The notes: generated from the sequence alone by a model not told the origin. A stretch of DNA of 64,000 nt from Streptomyces sp. GS7 (GCF_009834125.1 NZ_CP047146.1:7534501-7598500), one strand, 5' to 3'; shown: positions 1-13,799, counted from the first letter of the stretch. Made by a program: numbers and translations.

Positions 1-131
1 CGAACCCTAGCCCCGGTGACCCGGGGAGCGCACGGCGGGGTGGCACCTTGACGAGAACGCCCCGGATCAGGGGGACAAGGCGCGGTTTGCGGCATTCCTC
101 CCGGGCCCGGCCGGTCACCGCGGCCGGCGCG

Positions 132-455
132 TCACACCCGGGGAAGCGATTCCGCTTCGATGCCGCCCTCGATCGCGAGGATGCGGTGGAGCCGGGTGGC
201 GACCAGGAGGCGCTGCATCTGGGGCGGCACTCCGCGCAGCACCAGCCGGCGGTTGACCCGGCCCGCACGCCGGTGCGCACCCATGATCACGCCGAGGCCG
301 GTGGCGTCCCACGACTCCAGTTCGGTCAGGTCCAGCACCAGATCGCCCCGGCCGGAGTCGACGGCGGCGTGCAGGGCCGTACGGGCGTCCGCAGCGCTGC
401 GGACGTCGAGCCGGCCCCCGACGACCAACTCGACGTGGTCGCCCCTGATGTGCAT
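132..455 (-). CDS. STAS-domain anti-sigma factor antagonist
   Basis: This 107-residue protein is a single STAS domain, the fold of anti-anti-sigma factors such as SpoIIAA and BldG, which free a sigma factor by binding an anti-sigma kinase. The central LDLTELESWDATGLGVIMG stretch fits the STAS core, where a Ser or Thr is normally phosphorylated; here D-A-T-G places Thr at that site. The ATG start is supported by GGGGAG six bases upstream. No partner kinase or sigma factor gene is adjacent, so the target is unknown. It is transcribed on the same strand as, and downstream of, the dehydrogenase gene at 602-1450. Confidence 0.85.
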   Translation of the reverse strand: MHIRGDHVELVVGGRLDVRSAADARTALHAAVDSGRGDLVLDLTELESWDATGLGVIMGAHRRAGRVNRRLVLRGVPPQMQRLLVATRLHRILAIEGGIEAESLPRV

Positions 456-601
456 ATGCGCTCCCCGATGTCATGGGTTGTGGTGCATTGTCGTCTACAG
501 ATCTGACTGCCTCTCATACGGCGAAGTTGCCGCCTGTAAGCGAACCGATACCGAATTCACCCCACGGGGTGACGGCGTCGGACCAAAGTTCTGACGCGAC
601 A

Positions 602-1450
602 TCAGTGCTCGTAGAAGCCCTGCCCACTCTTGCGGCCGATATCGCCCGCATCGACCATCCGCCGCATGATCTCCGGCGGCGCGAACTTCTCGTCCTGGGA
701 CTCGGTGTAGATGTTCTCGGTGGCGTGCAGCAGGATGTCGACGCCGGTCAGGTCCGCGGTGGCCAGCGGCCCCATCGCGTGGCCGAAGCCGAGCTTGCAG
801 GCGGTGTCGATGTCCTCGGCGCTGGCGACGCCCGACTCGTAGAGCTTGGCGGCCTCGACGACCAGCGCCGAGATCAGCCGGGTGGTGACGAAGCCGGCCA
901 CGTCGCGGTTGACGACGACACAGGTCTTGCCCACGGACTCGGCGAACTCCCGTGCCGTGGCGAGGGTTTCGTCGCTGGTCTTGTAACCGCGCACCAGCTC
1001 GCACAGCTGCATCATCGGCACCGGCGAGAAGAAGTGGGTACCCACGACCCGCTCGGGGCGGGAGGTGGCCGCGGCGATCTTGGTGATCGGGATGGCCGAG
1101 GTGTTGGAGGCCAGCACCGCGTCGTCCTTGGCGAGCTTGTCCAGCGCCTGGAAGATCTCCCGCTTGACGTCGATCCTCTCGAAGACGGCCTCGACGACGA
1201 TGTCCGCGTCGGCGACCGCGTCCAGGTCGGTCGTGGTGGTGATGCGGGCCAGCGCCTGCTCGGCGGCCGAGGCGTCCAGCTTGCCCTTGGCCACGAACTT
1301 CTCGTACGAGCTCTGGATGCCGCCCTTGCCGCGGGCCAGCGCCTCATCCGTCACATCGCGGAGCACCACGTCCCAGCCCGCCTGAGCCGAGACCTGCGCG
1401 ATACCGGAACCCATGAGTCCGGCGCCGATGACGGCGAGCTTCTTTGCCAC
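602..1450 (-). CDS. 3-hydroxybutyryl-CoA dehydrogenase
   Basis: This 282-residue NAD(P)-dependent dehydrogenase interconverts 3-hydroxybutyryl-CoA and acetoacetyl-CoA in butyryl-CoA and PHB-type metabolism. The N-terminal Rossmann fold carries GAGLMGSGIAQ near residue 8. The catalytic-domain motifs SNTSAIPITKIA and GTHFFSPVPMM follow, and the C-terminal domain contains NRDVAGFVTTRL. The length equals the usual size of the stand-alone HbdH/PaaH family. I chose the GTG at 1450 because GAGGGG lies about 7 bases upstream and the Rossmann motif starts immediately; a reading frame open to 1540 adds residues that do not look like protein. Confidence 0.93.
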   Translation of the reverse strand: MAKKLAVIGAGLMGSGIAQVSAQAGWDVVLRDVTDEALARGKGGIQSSYEKFVAKGKLDASAAEQALARITTTTDLDAVADADIVVEAVFERIDVKREIFQALDKLAKDDAVLASNTSAIPITKIAAATSRPERVVGTHFFSPVPMMQLCELVRGYKTSDETLATAREFAESVGKTCVVVNRDVAGFVTTRLISALVVEAAKLYESGVASAEDIDTACKLGFGHAMGPLATADLTGVDILLHATENIYTESQDEKFAPPEIMRRMVDAGDIGRKSGQGFYEH

Positions 1451-1561
1451 TGCTGTCCCCTCACACCCTGTGCATTTGACGGTCCTCAGTGACGTTAGCG
1501 GTCGTTGGCGATCGATTGGTGGGTAAGAGATGCGCGTCACTCGCCGCCGTCACCCGCCCTT

Positions 1562-1638
1562 CCCCAAGCTCTCGACCGCGTTCGAACAGGGGAGACCCCG
1601 ATCCAAGCTCTCCCCTGCGTTCGAGCAGGGGAGACCCC
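1562..1638. repeat. Two-copy intergenic palindromic repeat
   Basis: Two direct copies (1562-1599 and 1602-1638) share CAAGCTCTC at the left, CGTTCGA in the middle and CAGGGGAGACCCC at the right. In the second copy, CTCCCCTGC at 1610-1618 pairs perfectly with GCAGGGGAG at 1625-1633 around a 6-base loop. Elements of this look recur between genes in streptomycete genomes, from memory. The mobility and function of this one are unknown. Confidence 0.7.
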
Positions 1639-1728
1639 GCGCCCCGCGGCGAGGCCCTTCGGGCCGCAGCCCGGCCTCCATGACGGACATCACACCGGCG
1701 CGGCTCGCCCCGCACCCCCTGAGGGCCG

Positions 1729-1923
1729 TCATGCGGCCGCCCGCACCGCGGAGTTGAGGACCTTTCCGCTCGGCGGCTCCCCGGCCTCGCCGGGCAGGTC
1801 CGGCGCCTCGCCGGCGCCCTCGGCAGGGCCGCGGCGGCGGAGCGCCTCGTGGGCGCCGCGGGCCTTCAGGCCCTGGTGCGCCCAGCGGGCCTGACCCGCT
1901 GTCAGACAGGGCGGGCACGCCAC
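1729..1923 (-). CDS. Small hypothetical protein with CPPC motif
   Basis: I do not recognise this 64-residue ORF. It begins VACPPCLTAGQARW and continues with a basic helix-like stretch and an acidic, Gly/Pro-rich tail. About 90% of its codons end in G or C, as expected for real streptomycete coding DNA. A GAGGGAG sequence lies 9 bases before the GTG at 1923. The frame stays open upstream to 2064, but that would overlap the divergent adenosyltransferase start at 2045, so the shorter form is preferred. The CxxC pair could bind metal or form a disulfide. It may be spurious. Confidence 0.4.
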   Translation of the reverse strand: MACPPCLTAGQARWAHQGLKARGAHEALRRRGPAEGAGEAPDLPGEAGEPPSGKVLNSAVRAAA

Positions 1924-2044
1924 GTCCCGGGGCTCCCTCACCGGGTCCGCGTCCGCCGCCGTACCGGCCGGTGCACCACGGCGCTCCGGCCGCCACGTCG
2001 CTCCGCCCCGGGCCGTCCGCGGAGCCGCGGCGTAGGCTCGCCCC

Positions 2045-2617
2045 ATGGTGAATCTGACCCGCATCTACACCCGCACCGGCGACAAGGGCACCACCGCCCT
2101 GGGCGACATGAGCCGCACCGCCAAGACCGATGCGCGGATCGCCGCGTACGCGGACGCCAACGAGGCCAACGCCGCGATCGGGGTGGCGCTGGCGCTCGGC
2201 TCGCTGCCCGAGGACGTCGCCGCGGTGCTGCTGCGGGTGCAGAACGACCTCTTCGACGTCGGCGCCGACCTGTCGACGCCCGTGGTGGAGAACCCGGAGT
2301 TCCCGCCGCTGCGCGTCGAGCAGTCCTACATCGACAAGCTGGAGGCGGACTGCGACCGCTTCCTGGCCGAACTGGAGAAGCTCCGCAGCTTCATCCTCCC
2401 CGGCGGCACGCCCGGCGCCGCCCTGCTCCACCAGGCGTGCACGGTCGTCCGCCGCGCCGAGCGCTCCACCTGGGCGGCCTTCGAGCAGCACGGCGAGACC
2501 ATGAACCCGCTCACCGCCACGTACCTGAACCGCCTCTCCGACCTCCTGTTCATCCTGGCCCGGACGGCCAACAAGGAGGTCGGGGACGTGCTCTGGGTAC
2601 CGGGCGGCGAACGCTGA
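2045..2617 (+). CDS. ATP:cob(I)alamin adenosyltransferase (PduO type)
   Basis: This 190-residue enzyme transfers the 5'-deoxyadenosyl group of ATP to cob(I)alamin or cob(I)yrinic acid diamide, making coenzyme B12. The N-terminal IYTRTGDKGTTALGD is the ATP-binding signature of the PduO/MMAB family. Later signatures are SFILPGGTPGAALLHQACTV and the C-terminal R-A-E-R...NRLSDLLF helix. The length is normal. It stands alone, divergent from the genes at its left, and convergent with the membrane-protein gene ending at 2657. I found no cobalamin riboswitch fold upstream. Confidence 0.93.
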   Translation: MVNLTRIYTRTGDKGTTALGDMSRTAKTDARIAAYADANEANAAIGVALALGSLPEDVAAVLLRVQNDLFDVGADLSTPVVENPEFPPLRVEQSYIDKLEADCDRFLAELEKLRSFILPGGTPGAALLHQACTVVRRAERSTWAAFEQHGETMNPLTATYLNRLSDLLFILARTANKEVGDVLWVPGGER

Positions 2618-2656
2618 ACCCGCCGACCCGCCGGGTGTGTTGTCCGGACGGCACAC

Positions 2657-3235
2657 CTAGCGCAGCGACTTCTCCTGGGGCCGGGCCGCCTCCCCCGAGG
2701 CGGCCCGGCGCGGTGCCTTGCTCGGGAAGACCAGGTACGTCAGCGCGATCACGCCGTGGATGATCAGGATGCGCAGGCTCATCATCTGCCAGTGCCGCAG
2801 CGACGCGGTGTCGCCGTCGTGGCCCACGTACCAGATCGCGCCCTGGAGCAGCCCCACCGCGACGACGACCATCAGCACCGTCCGCAGCACCAGCTTCAGC
2901 TCGTGCCGGAAGCGGGCGAGGCCGTAGTGCTTGACCGGGCGCGGGCCGCCCGCGAAACGGTGCGCGACGTGCCCGTCGACCCACTTGATCGTGTAGTGGC
3001 CGTAGGCGACCGTGTAGCCGATGTAGACGGCGGCCAGGCCGTGCTTCCAGTCCGCGGAGGCGCCGTTCTTCAGGTCGATCGCGGTGACGATCAGCAGCGC
3101 CAGCTCCAGCAGCGGCTCCAGCAGCAGCACCGCAGCACCCGTACGCGGCATCCGCGCCAGATAGCGCAGGGCCAGGCCCAGGGCCAGCAGCACCCAGAAC
3201 CCGACCTCGCAGGCGATGATCAGCGTGACGACCAC
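2657..3235 (-). CDS. Integral membrane protein of unknown function
   Basis: This 192-residue protein has about four hydrophobic helices: one at the extreme N-terminus, one around residues 30-55, one near 125-145 and one near 160-180. Between them lies a loop with WKHGLAAVYIGYTVAYGHYTIKWVD, shown here only as a landmark within that helix-loop region. The start is the GTG at 3235, preceded by GGAGAGGAG. The frame remains open far upstream but becomes an implausible Arg/Gln-rich sequence. The family resembles conserved actinobacterial membrane proteins without known function. It is divergent from the two-component genes that begin at 3410. Confidence 0.75.
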   Translation of the reverse strand: MVVTLIIACEVGFWVLLALGLALRYLARMPRTGAAVLLLEPLLELALLIVTAIDLKNGASADWKHGLAAVYIGYTVAYGHYTIKWVDGHVAHRFAGGPRPVKHYGLARFRHELKLVLRTVLMVVVAVGLLQGAIWYVGHDGDTASLRHWQMMSLRILIIHGVIALTYLVFPSKAPRRAASGEAARPQEKSLR

Positions 3236-3409
3236 GGCAGTCTCCTCTCCGGCCGCTCCGAGTCCAGGACCGCTCGGACCGAACCCCTCCAGCGTTCCAG
3301 CCGCCACCGCCCGGTACGTCGTCGCAGGCGATGATCCGGAGCTGCATCTTTCGATGTAGCCCGGGGAACAGCCGGATGAGCCGGACGCGGGGCACCCGGC
3401 CCCGGCGCC

Positions 3410-4660
3410 GTGTTTCATGGAGGGGTGACCCCGAGATCCCCCGCCGCGCCCGGCCGGCCGCACCGCCTCGATGTGATCATCGCGAGCGGCGGGCTGCTCG
3501 TCGGGCTGCTGCTGTGGACGCTGGATCTGTACGGCGGGCCGCCGGTCCTCGGCCTGCCCGCACCGCTGACGCTGCTCGCGCTCACGGCGATGTCGACGGC
3601 CGAACTGATGCGCCGCACGGCCCCGATGGCCGCACTGGCCGTCGCGGTACCGGCCCTCGCGCTGGACATCGCCGCCGGCACACTGGTCGCCACCGTCCTG
3701 ATGTTCACCGACGTGGTCTACGCGGCGGTGCTGTACGGGCCGCCGGCCGCGGCCCGCCGGATCCCGGTGCACTCCGTACTGGTGACGGTGCTGGCCACGA
3801 TCGTGCTGACGGCGGTCTGGCGCGACCCGCAGGTCGTGCTGATCAGCATCGGGATCGCGCTCATCACCACCGCCCCGGCCTGGACCGGGCTGATCATCCG
3901 CAACCACCGCGACGCCGCGCAGACCGCCCGGCTGCGGGCCGAACAGACCGCGCTGCTGGCCGAGATGGACCGCACCCAGGCGGTGGCGGGCGAACGCGCC
4001 CGGATGGCCCGCGAGCTGCACGACCTGGTCGCCAACCACCTGTCCGCCATCGCCATCCACGCCACCGCCGCGCAGACCATCGACGACCCGGCCGCGACCC
4101 GCGAGGCGCTGGGCGTGATCCGGGAGAACAGCGTCCAGGGCCTGGCCGAAATGCGCCGCCTCATCGGGCTGTTACGGGATCCGAAGGCCACCGGGAACAA
4201 CGACGAACCGGCCGCCACGCCCACCCTCGACGGGCTGGAGGCCCTGGTCGACCAGGCCCGTACGAACGGCGCCGGCAGCGGCCTGACCTTCGTCCTCGAC
4301 GACGCCCGGCGGCTGACCGGCCCGGACGCCGAACCGAAGCCGCCCGCACCGGTCGAGCTGGCCGCGTACCGCATCGTCCAGGAATCACTGACCAACGCCC
4401 TCAAGCACGCCGCGCCCGGCCGGGTCCGGGTGCGTATCGCCCACGGCCCCGAGGGCGCGCTCGTCGTCCTCGTCCGCAGTCCGTACGCCGACCGGCCGCG
4501 CCCCCGCGCACCGGGTTCCGGCGCCGGGCTCGTCGGCATGCGCGAGCGGATCGCCCTGCTGGGCGGGGAGTTCGACGCCGGCCCCGAGAGCGGGCCGGAA
4601 GGAAGAGACTGGCTGGTGCGGGCGACGATGCCCGCCACCGGGGAGGAAGAACAACCATGA
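3410..4660 (+). CDS. Two-component sensor histidine kinase (NarL-partner type)
   Basis: This 416-residue membrane kinase has about five or six predicted helices in residues 20-165. A HisKA_3 dimerisation domain follows, with the phosphoacceptor His in ARELHDLVANHL. The ATPase domain shows the N-box-like YRIVQESLTNALKHA and a terminal GLVGMRERIALLGG. It phosphorylates the response regulator encoded immediately downstream; the stop and start codons overlap in ATGA, which implies translational coupling. The start is uncertain: the GTG at 3410 lacks a clear ribosome site, and the GTG at 3425 has GGAGGG directly abutting it. The stimulus is unknown. Confidence 0.88.
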   Translation: MFHGGVTPRSPAAPGRPHRLDVIIASGGLLVGLLLWTLDLYGGPPVLGLPAPLTLLALTAMSTAELMRRTAPMAALAVAVPALALDIAAGTLVATVLMFTDVVYAAVLYGPPAAARRIPVHSVLVTVLATIVLTAVWRDPQVVLISIGIALITTAPAWTGLIIRNHRDAAQTARLRAEQTALLAEMDRTQAVAGERARMARELHDLVANHLSAIAIHATAAQTIDDPAATREALGVIRENSVQGLAEMRRLIGLLRDPKATGNNDEPAATPTLDGLEALVDQARTNGAGSGLTFVLDDARRLTGPDAEPKPPAPVELAAYRIVQESLTNALKHAAPGRVRVRIAHGPEGALVVLVRSPYADRPRPRAPGSGAGLVGMRERIALLGGEFDAGPESGPEGRDWLVRATMPATGEEEQP

Positions 4661-5346
4661 CAGGCGCCGCCGCGCAGCCGATCCGGGTCCTCGTCGCCGA
4701 GGACCAGTCCGCCGTACGGGCCGGGCTGGTCCTCATCCTGCGTTCCGCGCCCGACGTCGAAGTCGTCGGGGAGGCGGTGGACGGCGAGGAGGCCGTCCGC
4801 CTGGCCCGCACGTTACGCCCCGACCTGGTCCTGATGGACATCCAGATGCCCCGGCTCGACGGGGTCTCGGCGACCCGCCAGGTGGTCGCGGAACAGCTGG
4901 CGGACGTCCTGGTGCTGACCACCTTCGACCTCGACGAGTACGTCTTCGGCGCGCTGCGCGCCGGAGCCGCGGGCTTCCTGCTCAAGGACAGCGACGCGGC
5001 GGCGCTGCTGACCGCGGTGCGCACGGTCGCCTCCGGTGAGGGGCTGATCGCCCCGGCCGTGACCCGCCGGCTGATCGCCGAGTTCGCCCGGCCCCGTCCG
5101 GCGGTACGCACCCCGCGGTGCCGCGAGACGCCCGATCCGGCGGTGCTGGACGCGCTGACGCCGCGCGAGCGGGAGGTGCTGGGGTGTCTGGGCCAGGGGC
5201 TGTCGAACGCCGATATCGCACTGCGGCTGGCGATGGCGGAGGCCACCGTGAAGACCCACGTCAGCCGGCTGCTGGCCAAGCTGGACCTGCGCAGCCGGGT
5301 GCAAGCGGCCGTGCTGGCACAGGAGTTGGGGGTGGACGCGCCGTAG
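4657..5346 (+). CDS. NarL/FixJ-family response regulator
   Basis: This 229-residue DNA-binding response regulator has an N-terminal receiver domain with acidic residues at VAEDQS, the phosphoacceptor Asp in LVLMDIQMP and the Lys in FLLKDS. A C-terminal LuxR-type helix-turn-helix follows, carrying LTPREREVLGCLGQGLSNADIA and VKTHVSRLLAKL. It overlaps the kinase gene by 4 bases and is its cognate partner. Targets are not evident; the divergent membrane-protein gene at 2657-3235 is a positional candidate. Confidence 0.92.
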   Translation: MTGAAAQPIRVLVAEDQSAVRAGLVLILRSAPDVEVVGEAVDGEEAVRLARTLRPDLVLMDIQMPRLDGVSATRQVVAEQLADVLVLTTFDLDEYVFGALRAGAAGFLLKDSDAAALLTAVRTVASGEGLIAPAVTRRLIAEFARPRPAVRTPRCRETPDPAVLDALTPREREVLGCLGQGLSNADIALRLAMAEATVKTHVSRLLAKLDLRSRVQAAVLAQELGVDAP

Positions 5347-5710
5347 GACGCGGACCCGCCGTAACGGGGGGAAGCGCCGTAGGGGGCGGTCGAACGCATC
5401 CCGTAGGGGGTGGCAGCGCCCCCTGCGGGGCCACAACGGGGCGGGGCATGGGGGTATTCCCGTGGAGCCGCGGTCCGGGCTCCGGCAGCGCAGCACCGGA
5501 CCGCACCGAAACCGCCCCGCGCCACTACCCCTGCCGCACCCGCGTCACGGCACCCGCCGCACCCGCGCCACTACGCCACGTGCCATTGCCACCACGTCAC
5601 GCGCCGCGGCACTGCGCCCGTGCCGCGCCACTACGCCACTACGCCGCTACGTCACGTTGCCCCTCCCCCAGACTCCGTCCGGGGGCCCCACCCGTCGAGA
5701 CGCCTCTCAT
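5347..5710. repeat. Gene-free low-complexity spacer
   Basis: This 364-base gap separates two convergent genes. Its left half repeats CCGTAGGGGG-like units. Its right half (about 5515-5655) repeats GCCACTACGCCAC-like units, giving an imperfect tandem pattern. I see no convincing reading frame or RNA gene. It ends with a stem-loop at 5665-5685. Confidence 0.6.
5665..5685. terminator. Stem-loop terminator between convergent genes
   Basis: CCCCCAGAC pairs with GTCCGGGGG around a TCC loop, with one A-C mismatch. The structure lies between the response-regulator gene and the convergent DUF2550 gene and could act in both directions. There is no T-tract, as is common for Streptomyces. Confidence 0.55.
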
Positions 5711-6154
5711 TCAGGCGACATTGACCCGTTGTCCGGGGGGTGCCGCCTCCAGCCAGGCCAGGAAGCCGGTGAGCGCGTCCTCGCTCATCGCCAGCTCGAC
5801 GCGGGTACCGCGGTGCCGGCACGCGAGCACGATGGAGTCGGAGAGCAGCGCCAGCTCCTCCTCGCCCTGCGGGGTGCGGCGCTCCAGCACCTCGATGGCG
5901 GAGCGCTCCAGCAGGCGACGGGGCCGGGGCGCGTACGAGAAGACCCGGAACCACTCGATCCGGTCGCCGTTGTACCGCGCCACGCCGTAGATCCAGCCCT
6001 TGCCGCTGGGCTCGTTCTCCGGCACGTTCCAGCGCAGGCTGCAGTCGAACGTGCCTCCGGACCGCTGGATGAGCCGCCGCCTCAGTCCGAAGACGAACAG
6101 TCCCACCAGCACCAGCACCACGACCGCGCCGCTCACAAGCAGAGCGAGGACCAT
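5711..6154 (-). CDS. DUF2550 membrane-anchored protein
   Basis: This 147-residue protein has one N-terminal transmembrane helix (about residues 3-24), then a basic RRRLIQR stop-transfer segment and a soluble domain. It matches the DUF2550 family, which in actinobacteria is regularly encoded just downstream of atpC, as here. Landmarks are FDCSLRW, the WIYGVARY...IEWFRVFSY stretch and a C-terminal LTGFLAWLEAAPPGQ. The biochemical function is unknown. It lies 116 bases after the end of atpC on the same strand and may be co-transcribed with the ATP synthase operon. Confidence 0.85.
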   Translation of the reverse strand: MVLALLVSGAVVVLVLVGLFVFGLRRRLIQRSGGTFDCSLRWNVPENEPSGKGWIYGVARYNGDRIEWFRVFSYAPRPRRLLERSAIEVLERRTPQGEEELALLSDSIVLACRHRGTRVELAMSEDALTGFLAWLEAAPPGQRVNVA

Positions 6155-6270
6155 CTCGACCGACCTCCTCGCTGTGTATTCGGGAATCGCACCTGCACTG
6201 CCTCAGCCGCGGCCCGCTCCGGAACTCCGGGCGGCCCGCGGCTGAGGATCGATCTCGTCGCTGACGGGGC

Positions 6271-6654
6271 TCAGTGAACGCCCGTCACCGCACGCAGCCG
6301 GACATCGGCGCGGCGCTCGGCGGCTGCGTCAGCATCCGACTTCGCCCGCTCCAGGGCCCGCTCCGCGCGCTGGACATCGATCTCGTCCGACAGCTCGGCG
6401 ATCTCCGCGAGCAGAGACAGCTTGTTGTCGGCGAACGAGATGAAGCCGCCGTGCACCGCGGCGACGACGGTGCCGTCCCCGCTCTCACCCGTCGTACGAA
6501 TCGTCACCGGGCCCGACTGCAGCACGCCGAGCAGCGGCTGGTGTCCGGGCATGACGCCGATGTCGCCCGACGAGGTGCGCGCGACGACCAGGCTGGCCTT
6601 GCCGGACCAGACCTGCCGGTCCGCAGCGACCAACTCGACGTGCAGCTCAGCCAC
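6271..6654 (-). CDS. atpC: F1Fo ATP synthase subunit epsilon
   Basis: Epsilon is the rotor-stalk subunit of F1 that couples and inhibits ATP hydrolysis. The 127-residue protein has the N-terminal beta-sandwich signature (LVAADRQVWSGKA, GDIGVMPGHQPLLG, VHGGFISFADNKL) and a C-terminal two-helix region rich in Glu, Arg and Ala. I chose the GTG at 6654, with GAGGAG 6-7 bases upstream, over an upstream in-frame ATG. It is the last gene of the atp operon. Confidence 0.95.
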   Translation of the reverse strand: MAELHVELVAADRQVWSGKASLVVARTSSGDIGVMPGHQPLLGVLQSGPVTIRTTGESGDGTVVAAVHGGFISFADNKLSLLAEIAELSDEIDVQRAERALERAKSDADAAAERRADVRLRAVTGVH

Positions 6655-6762
6655 GATGGCTCCTCGGGTCTCCACCTGCCTGGTGTGGCAGATGTTGGGT
6701 CAAATACTAGTGGTCGTACGGTCCGGGGACGGCCAGGGCCGCCCCCGGACCGGGAGCACGGG

Positions 6763-9131
<2,369 letters not shown>

Positions 9132-9151
9132 GGATCAGGTCCCTTCCGTCG

Positions 9152-10744
<1,593 letters not shown>

Positions 10745-10877
10745 CTGGGTTCCCTGCTCTCCTTGTTGGGCCCGAAGTTACTTGCGGGGTCCGGGGGGCT
10801 CGTCCCCCCAGGGGCTTTCCGCTTACGGCCCAACTCGGGCCGCCGTCATGCTTGTGCTGTTCTTCCGGGGCGTCTTC

Positions 10878-10919
10878 CGGACCGCAGCCGGACCTTTCGG
10901 TCCGGCCGGCCGGTCCGGT
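10878..10919 (-). other. Two-tier stem-loop in the atpH-atpA gap
   Basis: The inner stem GCCGGACC/GGTCCGGC (10888-10895 with 10900-10907) closes a TTTC loop. The outer stem CCGGACC/GGTCCGG (10878-10884 with 10913-10919) stacks outside it, across short asymmetric interior bulges. In mRNA the structure lies between atpH and atpA. It could stabilise or separate the downstream message, or partially terminate transcription; no U-tract follows. Confidence 0.6.
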
Positions 10920-10960
10920 GCCTGGCCGTCGGTTGTGCAGCTCTTGAGTTGGTGGCTGGA

Positions 10961-11776
10961 TCAGCCGGCCATCCGCCGGGCTGCCTCTTCGAGGCGGTCC
11001 GCGATGGTCCCGTTGATGACCTCGTCGCCGATCCGGACCCGGACGCCGCCGCGGACCTCGGGGTCCACGTCGAGGTTCAGGTGGATCTGCCGTCCGTACA
11101 GCTCGGCCAGTGCGGCGCCGAGACGCTGCCGCTGCCCTTCGCTGAGCGGCACCGCGGAGGTGACCACCGCGACCATCCGGTCCCGGCGGGCCGCCGCCAG
11201 CTTGGAGAGGGCTTCGAGCCCTGCCTCCAGGCTACGGCCCCGCGGCTGTGCGACAAGACGGATCACGAGGCGCTCGGTGACCGGGTTGGCCCGGCCGCCC
11301 AGCAGCGTGCGCAGCAGCTCCGTCTTGGCAGCGGCTGACGCGTTGCGGTCCGTGAGCGCACGGCGCAGCTCACCGTTGGACGCGACGATGCGGCCGAACC
11401 GGAACAGCTCGTCCTCGACGTCGTCGAGCCGGTCGTCCCGCTGCGCCGCGACGAGGTCGGCGCTGTACGCCAGTTCCTCGATCGCGTCGGGCAGGTCGCG
11501 CGAGCGCGACCAGCGGGAGCGCACCATGCCGGTCACCAGGTCGAGAGTCGCCTCGCCGACCTGGCCGCCGAGCAGCCGCTCGGCCAGCTGGGCGCGCGCC
11601 TCGCCGCCCTGCGCCGGGTCGGTGAGGACCCGACGCAGCGATACCTCGCGGTCGAGCAGAGCGGTGACGGCAGCCAGCTCCTCGGCGAGCTTCACCGCGT
11701 CGACGGAGGTGTGGTCCGTCAGCGCGTTGAACCGCTCGCGTGCGGAGGCGAGTGCCTCGCGGCTCGCTCCGTTCAT
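10961..11776 (-). CDS. atpH: F1Fo ATP synthase subunit delta
   Basis: Delta joins the peripheral stalk to the top of F1. At 271 residues it is much longer than the roughly 180-residue E. coli protein. The extra length is an N-terminal helical repeat, the normal actinobacterial form. The conserved C-terminal part contains VVTSAVPLSEGQRQRLGAAL and the DPEVRGGVRVRIGDEVINGT region, cited as landmarks. The start overlaps the end of atpF by 4 bases (ATGA), indicating coupled translation. Confidence 0.95.
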   Translation of the reverse strand: MNGASREALASARERFNALTDHTSVDAVKLAEELAAVTALLDREVSLRRVLTDPAQGGEARAQLAERLLGGQVGEATLDLVTGMVRSRWSRSRDLPDAIEELAYSADLVAAQRDDRLDDVEDELFRFGRIVASNGELRRALTDRNASAAAKTELLRTLLGGRANPVTERLVIRLVAQPRGRSLEAGLEALSKLAAARRDRMVAVVTSAVPLSEGQRQRLGAALAELYGRQIHLNLDVDPEVRGGVRVRIGDEVINGTIADRLEEAARRMAG

Positions 11777-12336
11777 CGGCCGGCCTCAGCCTTCGTCGTG
11801 TCCGACGCCGCCTTCGCCTCGAGCTCGTCGAGGAAGCGGTCGATGGTCCGGCTCTGGCGGGCGTGGTCCTCAAGGGACTCCCCGACGAGCTTGCCGGCCA
11901 GTTCGGTGGCGAGCTGGCCCACGTCCTGGCGCAGCGCCTGCGCCGCCGCCTTGCGGTCCGCCTCGATCTGGGCGTGACCGGCGGCGATGATCTCCTCACG
12001 CTGCCGCTGGCCCTCGGCGCGCATCTCGGCGATGAGCGTCGCGCCCTGCTCCTGCGCCTCCTGGCGCAGACGCGCGGCCTCGTGGCGAGCGTCGGCGAGC
12101 TGGGCCCGGTAGTCCGCGAGAACCTGCTGGGCCTCGGCCTGAGTCGCCTCGGCATCCTCGATACGGCCCTCGATCTGCGCCCGGCGCTCGTCCAGAACCT
12201 TGTTGATGTTCGGGAGGAGCTTCTTGGCGAGGAAGCCGAAGACGATGAAGAAAGCGATCAGGCCGATGACCAGCTCTGGAATCGGCGGGACAAGGGGGTT
12301 CTCAGGAACCTCCACCGCCAAGTTCAGGGCGTTCAC
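11773..12336 (-). CDS. atpF: F1Fo ATP synthase subunit b
   Basis: Subunit b is the membrane-anchored peripheral stalk. The 187-residue protein has a transmembrane helix near residues 20-42 (PELVIGLIAFFIVFGFLAKK), then a long charged coiled coil rich in Glu, Ala, Gln and Arg. It sits between atpE and atpH in the standard order and overlaps atpH by 4 bases. Confidence 0.96.
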   Translation of the reverse strand: MNALNLAVEVPENPLVPPIPELVIGLIAFFIVFGFLAKKLLPNINKVLDERRAQIEGRIEDAEATQAEAQQVLADYRAQLADARHEAARLRQEAQEQGATLIAEMRAEGQRQREEIIAAGHAQIEADRKAAAQALRQDVGQLATELAGKLVGESLEDHARQSRTIDRFLDELEAKAASDTTKAEAGR

Positions 12337-12379
12337 ATCAGTGCCTTCCGTCTGAATGGATAGTCGATGTGGCTTCGGC

Positions 12380-13535
<1,156 letters not shown>

Positions 13536-13799
13536 CGCGAGCTCCTTCAGCGTGGCGCATGGGTACGGCAACCTCGTTGTGTCGGCGCGGCGTTGAGCCA
13601 CGGAGCGGCACTGGACTGGTCTTACGGATTGGGGGGCGGCTGGTCGGCGCGGGGCCGGACCGGATCACAGGCATCGGCCGCGAGAACTGCCCGTTCCATC
13701 GCGTGGAATCTGGGAGCTCAGCCGCCTGCGCCATCTGCGCCGCAGTTGGCACCGGACGATAGCAGGCCCGCATGAGGCCGTTTATCTCGGCCCTACGTG

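Noticed and set aside
1924..2044. Cobalamin riboswitch before the adenosyltransferase gene
   Set aside because: I see no B12-box-like conserved core or the required paired elements in this region.
3236..4060. N-terminal extension of the membrane protein ending at 2657
   Set aside because: The extra sequence is Arg/Gln/His-rich without domain features and overlaps the divergent kinase gene; a good ribosome site exists at 3235.
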